DNA of 64,000 bases, taken from the NCBI GenBank assembly GCA_003241055.1, contig QFOD01000005.1, positions 124,001-188,000 on the forward strand. The letters are read 5' to 3'. Positions 37,147-45,213 of the stretch are shown here, piece after piece; the first letter of the stretch is position 1; every line of letters starts with the position of its first letter. This DNA comes from Roseateles depolymerans. Lineage in GTDB: Bacteria > Pseudomonadota > Gammaproteobacteria > Burkholderiales > Burkholderiaceae_C. A program made the translations under genes and the position numbers. The notes beneath the pieces were generated by a model. It did no database searches. It saw only the letters and a list, made by a program, of their open reading frames with translations, and was not told the origin of the DNA.

Positions 37147-37888
37147 GACCGAGGCAACGCCCGCGGTGCATCTGCGCGGGCTCTACAAGGCCTATGGCGA
37201 ACACGAGGTGCTGCGCGGCATCGACCTCGACGTGCAGCCCGGCGAGGTGGTCTGCATCATCGGCAAGAGCGGCTCGGGCAAGAGCACGCTGCTGCGTTGC
37301 ATCAACGGGCTGGAGCGCTTCCAGCGCGGCGCGCTGCAGGTGGAGGGCCAGGCCTTGCGCGCCGACGATGCGGCCGCGCTGCGCGAGCTGCGCCAGCGCG
37401 TGGGCATGATCTTCCAGTCCTTCAACCTGTTCCCCCACCTCAGCGCCGGCCGCAACGTGATGCTGGCGCCGGGCCTGGTGAAGAAGCTGGCCGGCGCCGA
37501 GCTGGAAAGCCGCGCGCGGGCGCTGCTGACGCGCGTGGGCCTGGCCGAGAAGTTCGATCATTTCCCCAGCCAGCTCTCGGGCGGCCAGCAGCAGCGGGTC
37601 GCGATCGCGCGGGCGCTGGCGATGCAGCCGCGCATCCTGCTGTGCGACGAGATCACGTCGGCGCTGGACCCCGAGCTGGTGGGTGAGGTGCTGCAGGTCG
37701 TGGAGGGCCTGGCGCGCGAGGGCATGACGCTGATGATGGTCACGCACGAGATGAGCTTTGCGCGCAAGGTCAGCAGCCGCGTGATCTTCATGCACCAGGG
37801 CAAGGTGCACGAGGTGGGGCCGCCGGAGCAGATCTTCGGCGCCCCTCAGACGCCCGAGCTGCAGCAGTTCCTCTCGGCGCTGCACTGA
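37133..37888 (+). CDS. Amino-acid ABC transporter ATP-binding protein (GlnQ/HisP family)
   Basis: 251 residues. Walker A GKSGSGKSTLLRCINGLE, Q-loop FQSFNLFPHLSAGRNVMLAP, signature LSGGQQQRVAIARALAM, Walker B ILLCDEITSALDPELVGEV and switch His in MVTHEMSFARKVSSRVIFM. ATG 37133 is preferred: GAGAGG lies upstream at good spacing and the protein begins MSQVETEATPAVHLRGLYKAYG. Last gene of the GntR-linked importer. Confidence 0.95.
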   Translation: MSQVETEATPAVHLRGLYKAYGEHEVLRGIDLDVQPGEVVCIIGKSGSGKSTLLRCINGLERFQRGALQVEGQALRADDAAALRELRQRVGMIFQSFNLFPHLSAGRNVMLAPGLVKKLAGAELESRARALLTRVGLAEKFDHFPSQLSGGQQQRVAIARALAMQPRILLCDEITSALDPELVGEVLQVVEGLAREGMTLMMVTHEMSFARKVSSRVIFMHQGKVHEVGPPEQIFGAPQTPELQQFLSALH

Positions 37889-37992
37889 GCGATTCGGGGC
37901 CCGACCCCGGGCGCCGTAAGGGTTAAGTTTTGTAGAGTGCTCCGAAAAATCAGCGTGTTAGCCTGACCCAAATCAAGCTTCGGAGACTGTTC

Positions 37993-39297
37993 ATGTCGGC
38001 TGCACGCAGTGCGTCCGGTGTGGGGGCCGTGGTCCGTGTGACCAGCGGCAACTTCATCGAGATGTTCGACTTCTTCCTGTTCGGCTTCTACGCGACCGCG
38101 ATCGCCAAGGCCTTCTTCCCGACCACCAGCGAGTACGCCTCGCTGATGCTGACCTTCGCCACCTTCGGCGCGGGCTTCCTGATGCGTCCGCTGGGCGCGG
38201 TGGTGCTGGGGGCCTACATCGACCGCATGGGGCGCCGCAAGGGCCTGCTGCTGACCCTGGCCATCATGGCCTCGGGTACGGCGCTGGTGGCCTTCGTGCC
38301 GGGCTACGAGACCCTGGGCCTGCTGGCCCCGGCGCTGGTGTTGATCGGGCGTCTGCTGCAGGGCCTGTCGGCCGGCGTGGAACTGGGTGGCGTGTCGGTG
38401 TATCTGGCCGAGATCGCGCCGCCGGGCCGCCAGGGCTTCTACGTGAGCTGGCAGTCGGGCAGCCAGCAGTTGGCCATCATCGTGTCGGCGCTGCTCGGCT
38501 ACGGCCTGAATCAGTGGCTGGACAAGCCCACCATCGACGCCTGGGGCTGGCGCATCCCGTTCTTCGTGGGCTGCCTGATCATTCCGGGCGTGTTCATGAT
38601 CCGGCGTTCGCTGCAGGAGACCGAGGCCTTCCTGAAGTCACCGCATCGGCCCAGCTTCAGCGAGGTGCTGGCCGGGCTGGTCAAGCATCTGGGCGTGGTG
38701 CTGTCCGGCACGGCGCTGATCGTGATGACCACGGTGTCGTTCTACCTGATCACCGTCTACACGCCGACCTTCGGCAAGGCCGTGCTCAAGCTCAGCACCT
38801 CGGATGCGCTGATCGTCACGCTGGCGGTGGGCGTGTCCAACCTGTTCTGGCTGCCGGTGATGGGGGCGCTGTCGGACCGCATCGGCCGCGCGCCCATCAT
38901 GATCGCCACCACGCTGGTGGCGGTGTTGACCGTCTACCCGGCGATGAGCTGGCTGGTGCAGGCGCCCAGCTTCGGCCGCATGCTGGAGGTGGAGTTGTGG
39001 CTGTCCTTCCTGTACGGCAGCTACAACGGGGCTACCGTGGTGGCGCTGACCGAGCTGATCCCGCCGCACATCCGCACGGCCGGCTTCTCGTTCGCGTACA
39101 GCCTGGCCACGGCGCTGTTCGGCGGCTTCACGCCGCTGGCCTCCACCTGGCTGATCGAGGTCACCGGCAACCGCGCGGCACCGGGCCTGTGGATGACGGC
39201 CGCCGCGGCGCTGAGCCTGGGCGCGGCGCTGTGGATGTACCACGGCCCCGGCCGGCGCTCGGCGCAGACGGCCGCTGCCGTGGGCCAGCGCGCCTGA
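37993..39297 (+). CDS. MFS symporter of the metabolite:H+ family (CitA/TcuC-like)
   Basis: 434 residues, 12 predicted membrane helices. The start [26 protein letters not shown] and the loop [42 protein letters not shown] are typical of citrate and tricarballylate proton symporters; [36 protein letters not shown] matches the CitA group specifically. Likely imports citrate or a related tricarboxylate with protons. No citrate-lyase or tricarballylate genes are adjacent, so the substrate is inferred from similarity only. Confidence 0.9.
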   Translation: MSAARSASGVGAVVRVTSGNFIEMFDFFLFGFYATAIAKAFFPTTSEYASLMLTFATFGAGFLMRPLGAVVLGAYIDRMGRRKGLLLTLAIMASGTALVAFVPGYETLGLLAPALVLIGRLLQGLSAGVELGGVSVYLAEIAPPGRQGFYVSWQSGSQQLAIIVSALLGYGLNQWLDKPTIDAWGWRIPFFVGCLIIPGVFMIRRSLQETEAFLKSPHRPSFSEVLAGLVKHLGVVLSGTALIVMTTVSFYLITVYTPTFGKAVLKLSTSDALIVTLAVGVSNLFWLPVMGALSDRIGRAPIMIATTLVAVLTVYPAMSWLVQAPSFGRMLEVELWLSFLYGSYNGATVVALTELIPPHIRTAGFSFAYSLATALFGGFTPLASTWLIEVTGNRAAPGLWMTAAAALSLGAALWMYHGPGRRSAQTAAAVGQRA

Positions 39298-39324
39298 CGC
39301 GGCCCGAGTCGGCTCAGGGCCGCG
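39298..39324. terminator. Hairpin between convergent genes
   Basis: CGCGGCCC (39298-39305) pairs with GGGCCGCG (39317-39324) around an 11-base loop, between the MFS stop and the end of the facing HD-domain gene. No T-run; possible bidirectional terminator. Confidence 0.45.
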
Positions 39325-39895
39325 CCATCGCGGCCTTGTAGACCGACTGGCGTGGCTCGCGCATCAGCCGGGCCAGCAGGGGCGCGAAGAACTCCAGCGG
39401 CAGGGCCTCGGCCGCGGGGTCGAACGCCGGGTTGTCGTAGCGCTCGACGAACTCCCAGGTCCGTGCGTAATGCGGATGCCCGCGGAACTGCTCGTGCAGG
39501 TCGCGGTTCAGCCCGATGTGGTGGAAGAAGTTGTACCCCTGGAAGATGCCGTGCTGCTGCACCATCCAGAGGTTGGCTTCGCTGACGAAGGGCTTGAGGA
39601 TGGCGGCGGCGATGTCCGGGTGGTTGTAGCTGCCCAGCGTGTCGCCGATGTCGTGCAGCAGCGCGCAGCAGATGTACTCCTCGTCGCGCCCGTCGCGGTA
39701 GGCCAGCGTGGCGGCCTGCAGGCAGTGCGTGAGCCGGTCCACCGGGAAGCCGCCGAAGTCGCCGTCGAGCAGCCGCAGGTGCTCCAGCACCCGGTCCGGC
39801 AGCGAGCGGGCCATCTTCATGGCCTCGGGCACGATCAGCGCCCAGTCCTCCCGGGTGCTTTCGTCCATGCGGGTGAAGCCGGCGCGTGCGTTCAT
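39314..39895 (-). CDS. HD-domain protein resembling PhnZ-type diiron oxygenases
   Basis: 193 residues. The metal ligands expected for the mixed-valent diiron HD oxygenases are in order: His57 (LTHCLQAA), His81-Asp82 (LLHDIGDTLGSYNHP), His92, His115 (MVQQHGIFQGYNFFHHIGL) and Asp154 (ERYDNPAFD). The segment YNHPDIAAAILKPFVSEANLWMVQQHGIFQGY closely matches that family, whose studied members split organophosphonates. Many relatives have unknown substrates. Start ATG 39895 overlaps the stop of the HNOBA-kinase gene by 4 bases, so it is the last gene of the signalling operon although it looks metabolic. Confidence 0.8.
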   Translation of the reverse strand: MNARAGFTRMDESTREDWALIVPEAMKMARSLPDRVLEHLRLLDGDFGGFPVDRLTHCLQAATLAYRDGRDEEYICCALLHDIGDTLGSYNHPDIAAAILKPFVSEANLWMVQQHGIFQGYNFFHHIGLNRDLHEQFRGHPHYARTWEFVERYDNPAFDPAAEALPLEFFAPLLARLMREPRQSVYKAAMARP

Positions 39896-41529
39896 GGGGT
39901 CTCCTCGTCGGTGTTTTGGCACCGATTCTGGAGTGCCACCGCGTGTGCCGGTGTCACCCTGGCGGCAGCCCGGGTGCCGCCGCCGGCCGTGCCGGCGAGG
40001 CGCTCCGTTGGCGCCGCCAGCGGCAGCCACAGCGTGACCACCGTGCCGACACCGGCCTCGCTGCGTATCTCCACCTGACCCTCCTGCAGCTCCACGAGCT
40101 CCTTCACCAGATTCATGCCCAGGCCGGTGCCGGGGATGTGGCCGCTCGGGTCGGCCCGGTAGAAGCGCTCGAACACCCGCGCCAGCTGCGCCGGGCTCAT
40201 GCCCACGCCCTCGTCGCGCACCCGCAGCCCGACCCGATGCGCCTCATGCTGGCCGGGCGCCGTGCACAGCTCGACCCACACCTGCGAGCCGGCCGGTGAG
40301 TACTTGATCGCGTTGGACAAGACATTGGTCAGCGCCTGGGAGGTCTTCTCGGCGTCGACCAGCAGCGCCAGGCCGGCCTGTCCGGCGTCGAGCGCGTTGA
40401 TCAGCGTGTGCCCGGCAGCGGCACCGCCCAGGCGCTCCAGCGTGTCCTGCACCAGGCGGCCAATGGGCACGGGCACGCGGCGCAGGTCGGTGCCCTGGCG
40501 GGATTCGATGCGGGCCAGGTCCAGCAGGTCGTTGATCATCGCGATCAGCAGCGCCGCCTGGCGGTGGATGGTCTCGAGCACGTCGCGTCGGCGCTCGTCG
40601 CCGACGGGCCGGTTCAGCAGCAGTTCGGTGAAGCCGAACACGCTGACCATGGGGGTGCGCAGCTCGTGGGCTGCCGTGGTCAGGAAGTCGCTCTTCATGC
40701 GGTCCACCTCGAACTCGGCGGTCTTGTCGCGCAGGTAGTAGAAGCGCGAGCCGTCCGGGCTGCGGCGGTTGCGCAGCTCGATCACGCGCGGGCGTGGAAC
40801 GCTCAGGTGCAATGTGCGGTGGTCCTGCAGGTCGGCGTCGCTGCGGGCGTGGGCGAGCTGCACCAGGCCGCGCTGATCGGGCGCGGTGCGTTCATCGAGC
40901 AGCGCCTGAACCTGCGGCAGCGTCATGCCGGCGAGCTCGGTACGCGGCACGTCCAGCATCTCGAGCAGGGCGGCGTTGACATGCTGGACCTGCCCCTCCT
41001 CGTCAACCGACAGCACGCCGCAGTGGTTGAGCTCCAGGATGGCGTTGAGCTGATCGGAGCGCTTGCGCAGCCGGTCGGCCATGCGGTGGGTGTCGTCGGC
41101 CGACATCTGCAGGCTGCGCGTCACCAGCAGCATCTCGCCGATCGCGTCGTGCTTGGCGAAGTCGTTGAAGCCCAGCTGGCAGTCGCGCAGTGCCTCCATC
41201 GAGGTCATCACCGGCGTGATCAGCAGCAGCAGGCTGTCGTCCTCCAGCAGCTCGGCGTTGCCGCGCAGCGCCAGCGGCGGCCCGGGCAGCTTCGAGCGCA
41301 GGGTGCACAGGTCGGCGCCGTGGCGCTGCCAGTCCGCCGCGGTCACTGCCTCGCGCGGGCGGGTCACGATGAAGGCTTCGTGCAGACGCAGCCCGAGCTG
41401 CAGCGCCGGCAGCGCCTTGCGCAGCGACGCGCCGGCGCCGATGACGCGCAGCTCGTGGTCCAGCCAGAGATGGAAGGGGAAGGCCCGGGCGAAGCGCCCG
41501 GCGTCCAACACGGGCGCACAGGTCGCCAT
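39892..41529 (-). CDS. HNOBA-domain sensor histidine kinase
   Basis: 545 residues without membrane segments. Residues 1-150 form an HNOBA (heme-NO-binding-associated) domain: FARAFPFHLWLDHELRVIGAG, LPGPPLALRGNAELLED, ITPVMTSMEALRDCQLGFNDFAKHD, followed by a coiled-coil. A PAS domain covers about 155-270, then HisKA with His288 (FLTTAAHELRTPMVS), N-box NVLSNAIKYSPAG, DEGVGMSPAQL and PGTGLGMNLVKELVEL. HNOBA domains pair with H-NOX proteins, and the H-NOX gene lies directly upstream. ATG 41529 has GAGGGG seven bases upstream. The kinase half is almost identical to that of the PAS kinase at 42191. Confidence 0.9.
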   Translation of the reverse strand: MATCAPVLDAGRFARAFPFHLWLDHELRVIGAGASLRKALPALQLGLRLHEAFIVTRPREAVTAADWQRHGADLCTLRSKLPGPPLALRGNAELLEDDSLLLLITPVMTSMEALRDCQLGFNDFAKHDAIGEMLLVTRSLQMSADDTHRMADRLRKRSDQLNAILELNHCGVLSVDEEGQVQHVNAALLEMLDVPRTELAGMTLPQVQALLDERTAPDQRGLVQLAHARSDADLQDHRTLHLSVPRPRVIELRNRRSPDGSRFYYLRDKTAEFEVDRMKSDFLTTAAHELRTPMVSVFGFTELLLNRPVGDERRRDVLETIHRQAALLIAMINDLLDLARIESRQGTDLRRVPVPIGRLVQDTLERLGGAAAGHTLINALDAGQAGLALLVDAEKTSQALTNVLSNAIKYSPAGSQVWVELCTAPGQHEAHRVGLRVRDEGVGMSPAQLARVFERFYRADPSGHIPGTGLGMNLVKELVELQEGQVEIRSEAGVGTVVTLWLPLAAPTERLAGTAGGGTRAAARVTPAHAVALQNRCQNTDEETP

Positions 41530-42170
41530 GGCGTGCCCCTCAGGCGGCGTGGTAGGGGCAGCGAGCCGCCGCGGGTGCCTGGGCCTGGGCTTCGGCTTGG
41601 GCTTGGGCGGCAGGCAGGCAGCGGGCGCACCGTGAAGCGGGTATAGGGGCGGCTGTCGTCCGGCTCGCCGCTCAGCACCACCTCGACCTGCTCTCCGAAG
41701 CGCTGCGCCAGGCCCCGCACCAAGCCCATGACCATGGGGGCGAGCCCGGAGCGCTGCGATTCGTACTGCAGCTCGTAGGCGCCGTCGGTGTGGCCGGTGA
41801 GGTCGACCACGCGGAACAGCGGCAGCTGCATGTCGGGGAACACGGTCTCGACCCGCCCGTGCATGTCGTTGAGGTTGCTGAGGAACTCCCGCAGGTTGGC
41901 GCCGCCGGCGTCCATCAGTTCGCCGTAGCCCTGCTGCGCGGTGTAGAGCACCCAGTACTCGCCAAAGGCCTGCAGCACCTGTTCGGCAGGCATGTCGAGT
42001 GCCTCGCTGACCGCGCCGACCAGGCGGTAGGTGAGCTCGTCGCTGTAGGGGCACATGGCGACGAAGCCGGTGTCGTCCACACCGGCCTTCAGGCAGATCT
42101 GCCGCCAGGCCGCTTCGCCCTTGAGCGAGACGACGAGTTGTTCGATGCCGCGATTGACCAGTCCGTACAT
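41364..42170 (-). CDS. H-NOX heme nitric-oxide/oxygen-binding sensor (frame disturbed at C-terminus)
   Basis: The H-NOX domain is complete over residues 1-183: MYGLVNRGIEQLV, the proximal heme ligand His104 (FLSNLNDMHGRVETVFPDM), and the propionate-binding YxSxR motif Tyr136-Ser138-Arg140 (LQYESQRSGLAPM). As given, the frame then runs 85 more residues (Pro/Ser/Arg-rich) into the next gene and stops at 41364, giving 268 residues. Removing one unit of the (GGCA)3 tract at 41609-41620 would give an Ala/Gln-rich tail and a stop at 41540, just before the kinase's ribosome site (208 residues). H-NOX proteins bind NO and switch partner kinases. Confidence 0.88.
   Translation of the reverse strand: MYGLVNRGIEQLVVSLKGEAAWRQICLKAGVDDTGFVAMCPYSDELTYRLVGAVSEALDMPAEQVLQAFGEYWVLYTAQQGYGELMDAGGANLREFLSNLNDMHGRVETVFPDMQLPLFRVVDLTGHTDGAYELQYESQRSGLAPMVMGLVRGLAQRFGEQVEVVLSGEPDDSRPYTRFTVRPLPACRPSPSRSPGPGTRGGSLPLPRRLRGTPWRPVRPCWTPGASPGPSPSISGWTTSCASSAPARRCARRCRRCSSGCVCTKPSS
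41609..41620. repeat. (GGCA)3 tetranucleotide tract inside the H-NOX gene
   Basis: Three tandem GGCA units (TGCC on the coding strand), immediately beside a (GGGCTT)-type hexanucleotide-like run at about 41583-41608. Tetranucleotide tracts slip during replication; a change of one unit shifts the H-NOX frame and moves its stop from 41364 to 41540. Confidence 0.75.
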
Positions 42171-42190
42171 GGATGTCTCCGGTTTGAGGG

Positions 42191-44761
42191 TCAGGCCGTT
42201 GTCGGCGGTGCGGGCAGGGTGGCCGGCGCCAGCGGCAGCCACAGCGTGACCACCGTGCCGATGTTGGCCTCGCTGCGGATCTCCACCTGGCCGTCCTGCA
42301 GCTCCACGATCTCCTTCACCAGGCTCATGCCCAGGCCGGTGCCGGGGATGTTGCCGCTGGGGTCGGCGCGGTAGAAACGCTCGAACACCCGGGACAGCTG
42401 CGCCTGCGTCATGCCTATGCCCTGGTCGGTCACCGCCAGGCCCACGCGCTCGCCATCGCTGAGGCTGGAGATGCGCACGACGCTGCCGGGCTGCGAATAC
42501 TTGATCGCGTTGGACAGCACGTTGGTGAGCGCCTGCGAGGTCTTGGTGGGGTCCACCCACAGGGCCAGGGCGCCGTGCTCGACGGGCAGCATGATGCGCA
42601 TCTCGTGGCCGGCCAGCGCACCGGCCATGCGCTCCACGGTGTCGGCCACCAGGTCGCCCAGCGTCACGCGCTCGCGGCGCAGGTCGCGGCCCTGGCGGGA
42701 CTCGATGCGGGCCAGGTCCAGCAGGTCGTTGATCATCGCGATCAGCAGCGAGGCCTGCCGGTGGATGGTCTCCAGCACGTCGCGCCGCCGGCCCTCGGGC
42801 ACCGGCCGCTGCAGCAGCAGTTCGGTGAAGCCGAACACGCTCACCATCGGCGTGCGCAGCTCGTGGGCCGCGGTGGTGAGGAACTCGCTCTTCATGCGGT
42901 CCACCTCGGTCTCGTGGGTGACGTCGCGGAAGTAGAGGATGGACTCGCCCTGGCCGCCGGCGTTGTGGCGGGTCAGGCGGGTGAGGGTGCGGGCGCGCGG
43001 CGGCGCGAGGTAGAGCAGCTCCAGCTCCTCGGGGTTGTCGCCCGTGTGCGGCAGCGTCGGTGCATAGGGGCGCTCGGGCTCGCACAGGCCGGCCAGGCGC
43101 TGGTCGAACTCGGCCAGGTTCAGCCCTTCGGACAACTCGGCCCCGCACCAGCCCGTCATGGCGAGGAAGGCCGGGTTGGCGTAGACCAGCTGGCCCTCGC
43201 GGTCGAACACCACGAAGCCGTCGGGGCTGAGGTCGAAGATGGCGTTCAGGCGTGCGTTGCGCTCGGCAATCGCGAGCCGTGCACGCTCACGCTCGGTGAC
43301 GTCGTTGAGGATGCAGACGTAGTGGCGCGGCTGGCCCTGCTCGTCGAACACCGGCGCGACGGCCACCTCGTCGAAGAACAGGCTGCCGTCCATGCGGTAG
43401 TGGCGCAGCACGATGCTGGCGCTGCGGCCCTCGCTGATGGCCAGCTGCAGGGCCTTGCTCTCGGGCTGGTCGGTGTCGTCGCCGAGCAGGAAGTCGCAGC
43501 TGCGGCCGATGGCGCTGCTCTTGTCGTAGCCGGTGATGCGCTCGAACGCGGCATTCGCATAGATGATGGGCCTGCCCGGCAGGCTGAGATCCGAGATCAC
43601 CACGCCGTTGCTGCTGCACTCCAGTGCGCGCACATAGAGGTTGAGCATGGCGTCCAGCATGCGCTGGTCGGTCACGTCGCGCACCGCGCAGACGTAGCGC
43701 AGCGATTCGGCGTCATCCTCGCCGCGCGGCTCCAGGCGGGCGAGCGACACCTCCGCCGGGAAGCAGGTGCCGCCCAGGCGCAGCGCCTGGTGCTCGAAGC
43801 GCGCCACCAGCGTGGCGCTGGCGCGCATGTACAGGCCGGCCTGGGTACGGCGCTCGGCCTCCTCGCCGGTGATGTCCGGCAGCAGCTCGGTGAGCGGGCG
43901 GCCCAGCAGCTCCTGCGGTTCGCGGCCGAATACGCTGGACACCACCGGCGAGGCGCTGCGGATCAGGCCCTGCGCGTCAACGCCGATGATGGCGTCGGGC
44001 ACGGCGTCGGCGATGCCCTGGGTGCGGCGGTCGCCGCTGCGGATCGCGTCGTGCTGCTCGCTGAGCATGCGCGAGGCCTCGTTCAGGGCCTGGGCCAGCT
44101 CGTTGACCTCCCAGCTGCCATTGCGCTGCTGCAGCTGCGCGCCGGGCGTGCTGGCCAGCGTGTGCGAGAAGCGGGCGACGCGCTGCAGAGGCTTGAGCGT
44201 CCAGCCCAGCAGCAGGGAGGCCGCGACGATGCTGAGCAGGCCGGTGGCGCCAATGGCCAGCACGCCGTCGAAGCGCAGGGCCTCGAGGTTGAGCAGCTCG
44301 GAGCGTGCGGTGAAGCTGATGCCTATGCTGCCGTCGCGGCCGCCGGGGCCGACCGGCGCCCAGGTCACCGGCAGGCCGGAGGTGTCGGGGGCGGGCGCGT
44401 CGACGATGACGCGGCGATTGCTGTCGACGCTCAGGCTGAGCGTTGCGCGGCCCCGGCCGTCCAGCACCTCGATGCGTTCGACGCCGGGCAGCGTCGCGAG
44501 CTCGCGCAGGCTGCGCTCGAGGCCGGCGGTGTCGCCGCTCGTCAAGCGGTCGGCGGCCGTGCTGGCTGCGGTGCGGGCGATGGCCTCGGCCCAGCGCTGT
44601 GCGCTGTCGTCGGCGATGCTGGAGAGGCGGTGGCCGGAGAGCTGCGACAGCAGCAGCATGGCCAGCGTGGTGACGCCGGCCAGCAGCCACAGCACCTGGT
44701 GGCGCAGACGCCAGTGGGTGGGACGCAGCCAGGCGGCAACGGAAGCAAAGGGACTGGGCAT
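42191..44761 (-). CDS. Multi-PAS membrane sensor histidine kinase
   Basis: 856 residues. Two membrane helices (about 23-42 and 165-187) enclose a periplasmic domain; HAMP follows, then three PAS domains (about 245-365, 375-490, 500-615), HisKA with His633 (FLTTAAHELRTPMVSVFGF) and an ATPase domain. The second PAS has a LOV-like motif GRSCDFLLGDDTD with the Cys (422) in the place of the photoactive Cys, but the flavin-contacting residues (usual NCRFLQ, and Asn/Gln farther on) are changed. The kinase core is nearly identical to the HNOBA kinase downstream. It lies 20 bases before the H-NOX start. Confidence 0.92.
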   Translation of the reverse strand: MPSPFASVAAWLRPTHWRLRHQVLWLLAGVTTLAMLLLSQLSGHRLSSIADDSAQRWAEAIARTAASTAADRLTSGDTAGLERSLRELATLPGVERIEVLDGRGRATLSLSVDSNRRVIVDAPAPDTSGLPVTWAPVGPGGRDGSIGISFTARSELLNLEALRFDGVLAIGATGLLSIVAASLLLGWTLKPLQRVARFSHTLASTPGAQLQQRNGSWEVNELAQALNEASRMLSEQHDAIRSGDRRTQGIADAVPDAIIGVDAQGLIRSASPVVSSVFGREPQELLGRPLTELLPDITGEEAERRTQAGLYMRASATLVARFEHQALRLGGTCFPAEVSLARLEPRGEDDAESLRYVCAVRDVTDQRMLDAMLNLYVRALECSSNGVVISDLSLPGRPIIYANAAFERITGYDKSSAIGRSCDFLLGDDTDQPESKALQLAISEGRSASIVLRHYRMDGSLFFDEVAVAPVFDEQGQPRHYVCILNDVTERERARLAIAERNARLNAIFDLSPDGFVVFDREGQLVYANPAFLAMTGWCGAELSEGLNLAEFDQRLAGLCEPERPYAPTLPHTGDNPEELELLYLAPPRARTLTRLTRHNAGGQGESILYFRDVTHETEVDRMKSEFLTTAAHELRTPMVSVFGFTELLLQRPVPEGRRRDVLETIHRQASLLIAMINDLLDLARIESRQGRDLRRERVTLGDLVADTVERMAGALAGHEMRIMLPVEHGALALWVDPTKTSQALTNVLSNAIKYSQPGSVVRISSLSDGERVGLAVTDQGIGMTQAQLSRVFERFYRADPSGNIPGTGLGMSLVKEIVELQDGQVEIRSEANIGTVVTLWLPLAPATLPAPPTTA

Positions 44762-44829
44762 GGCGAACTCCCGCGGCCGCGGCGGGAGGCCACGGCCGAG
44801 TCAGGTCGGTGCTGTCGGGCGCGAGGCGG

Positions 44830-45201
44830 TCACGCCGTCTCGGTCAGGCGCTCGATGGTGTCGATCAGCTGCAGCGGGCTGAAGGGCTTGACGAGGTAGT
44901 CGTCGGCCCCGGCCTTGGCGCCGGCTTCGCGGTCGCGCGCCTGGCCGCGGGCGGTCAGCAGCACGATCTTGATGTGCGCGAGCTCCGGGTCGCTCTTGAC
45001 GCGCTGGCAGACCTGCAGGCCGTCCAGTTCGCCGGGCATCATCACATCCAGCAGCATCAGGTCGGGCCGTAGCGCCTGGGCCAGGCGCAGGCCCTGGGCG
45101 CCGTCGGCGGCTTCGTGGATCTCGTAGGCCTCGAACTCCAGCGTCATGTGGATGAGCTTGCGGATATCGGCCTGGTCTTCGACGATGAGGACGCGCTTCA
45201 T
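44830..45201 (-). CDS. Single-domain response regulator (CheY-like)
   Basis: 123 residues, receiver only: acidic residues Glu8-Asp9, phosphorylated Asp52 (LMLLDVMMPGELDG), Thr in VLLTARG and Lys in YLVKPFSP. No output domain, so it should act by protein contact or pass phosphate on, for instance to a histidine phosphotransfer domain such as that encoded at 51243. It lies 12 bases behind the kinase-like gene and 68 bases before the PAS kinase. Confidence 0.93.
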   Translation of the reverse strand: MKRVLIVEDQADIRKLIHMTLEFEAYEIHEAADGAQGLRLAQALRPDLMLLDVMMPGELDGLQVCQRVKSDPELAHIKIVLLTARGQARDREAGAKAGADDYLVKPFSPLQLIDTIERLTETA

Positions 45202-45213
45202 GCTTCGCTCCTG

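Noticed and set aside
39892..42054. A single 720-residue fusion extending the HNOBA kinase frame upstream through the H-NOX gene
   Set aside because: The upstream part is an out-of-frame read of H-NOX (Arg/His-rich, no family). The ribosome site and domain start fit ATG 41529.
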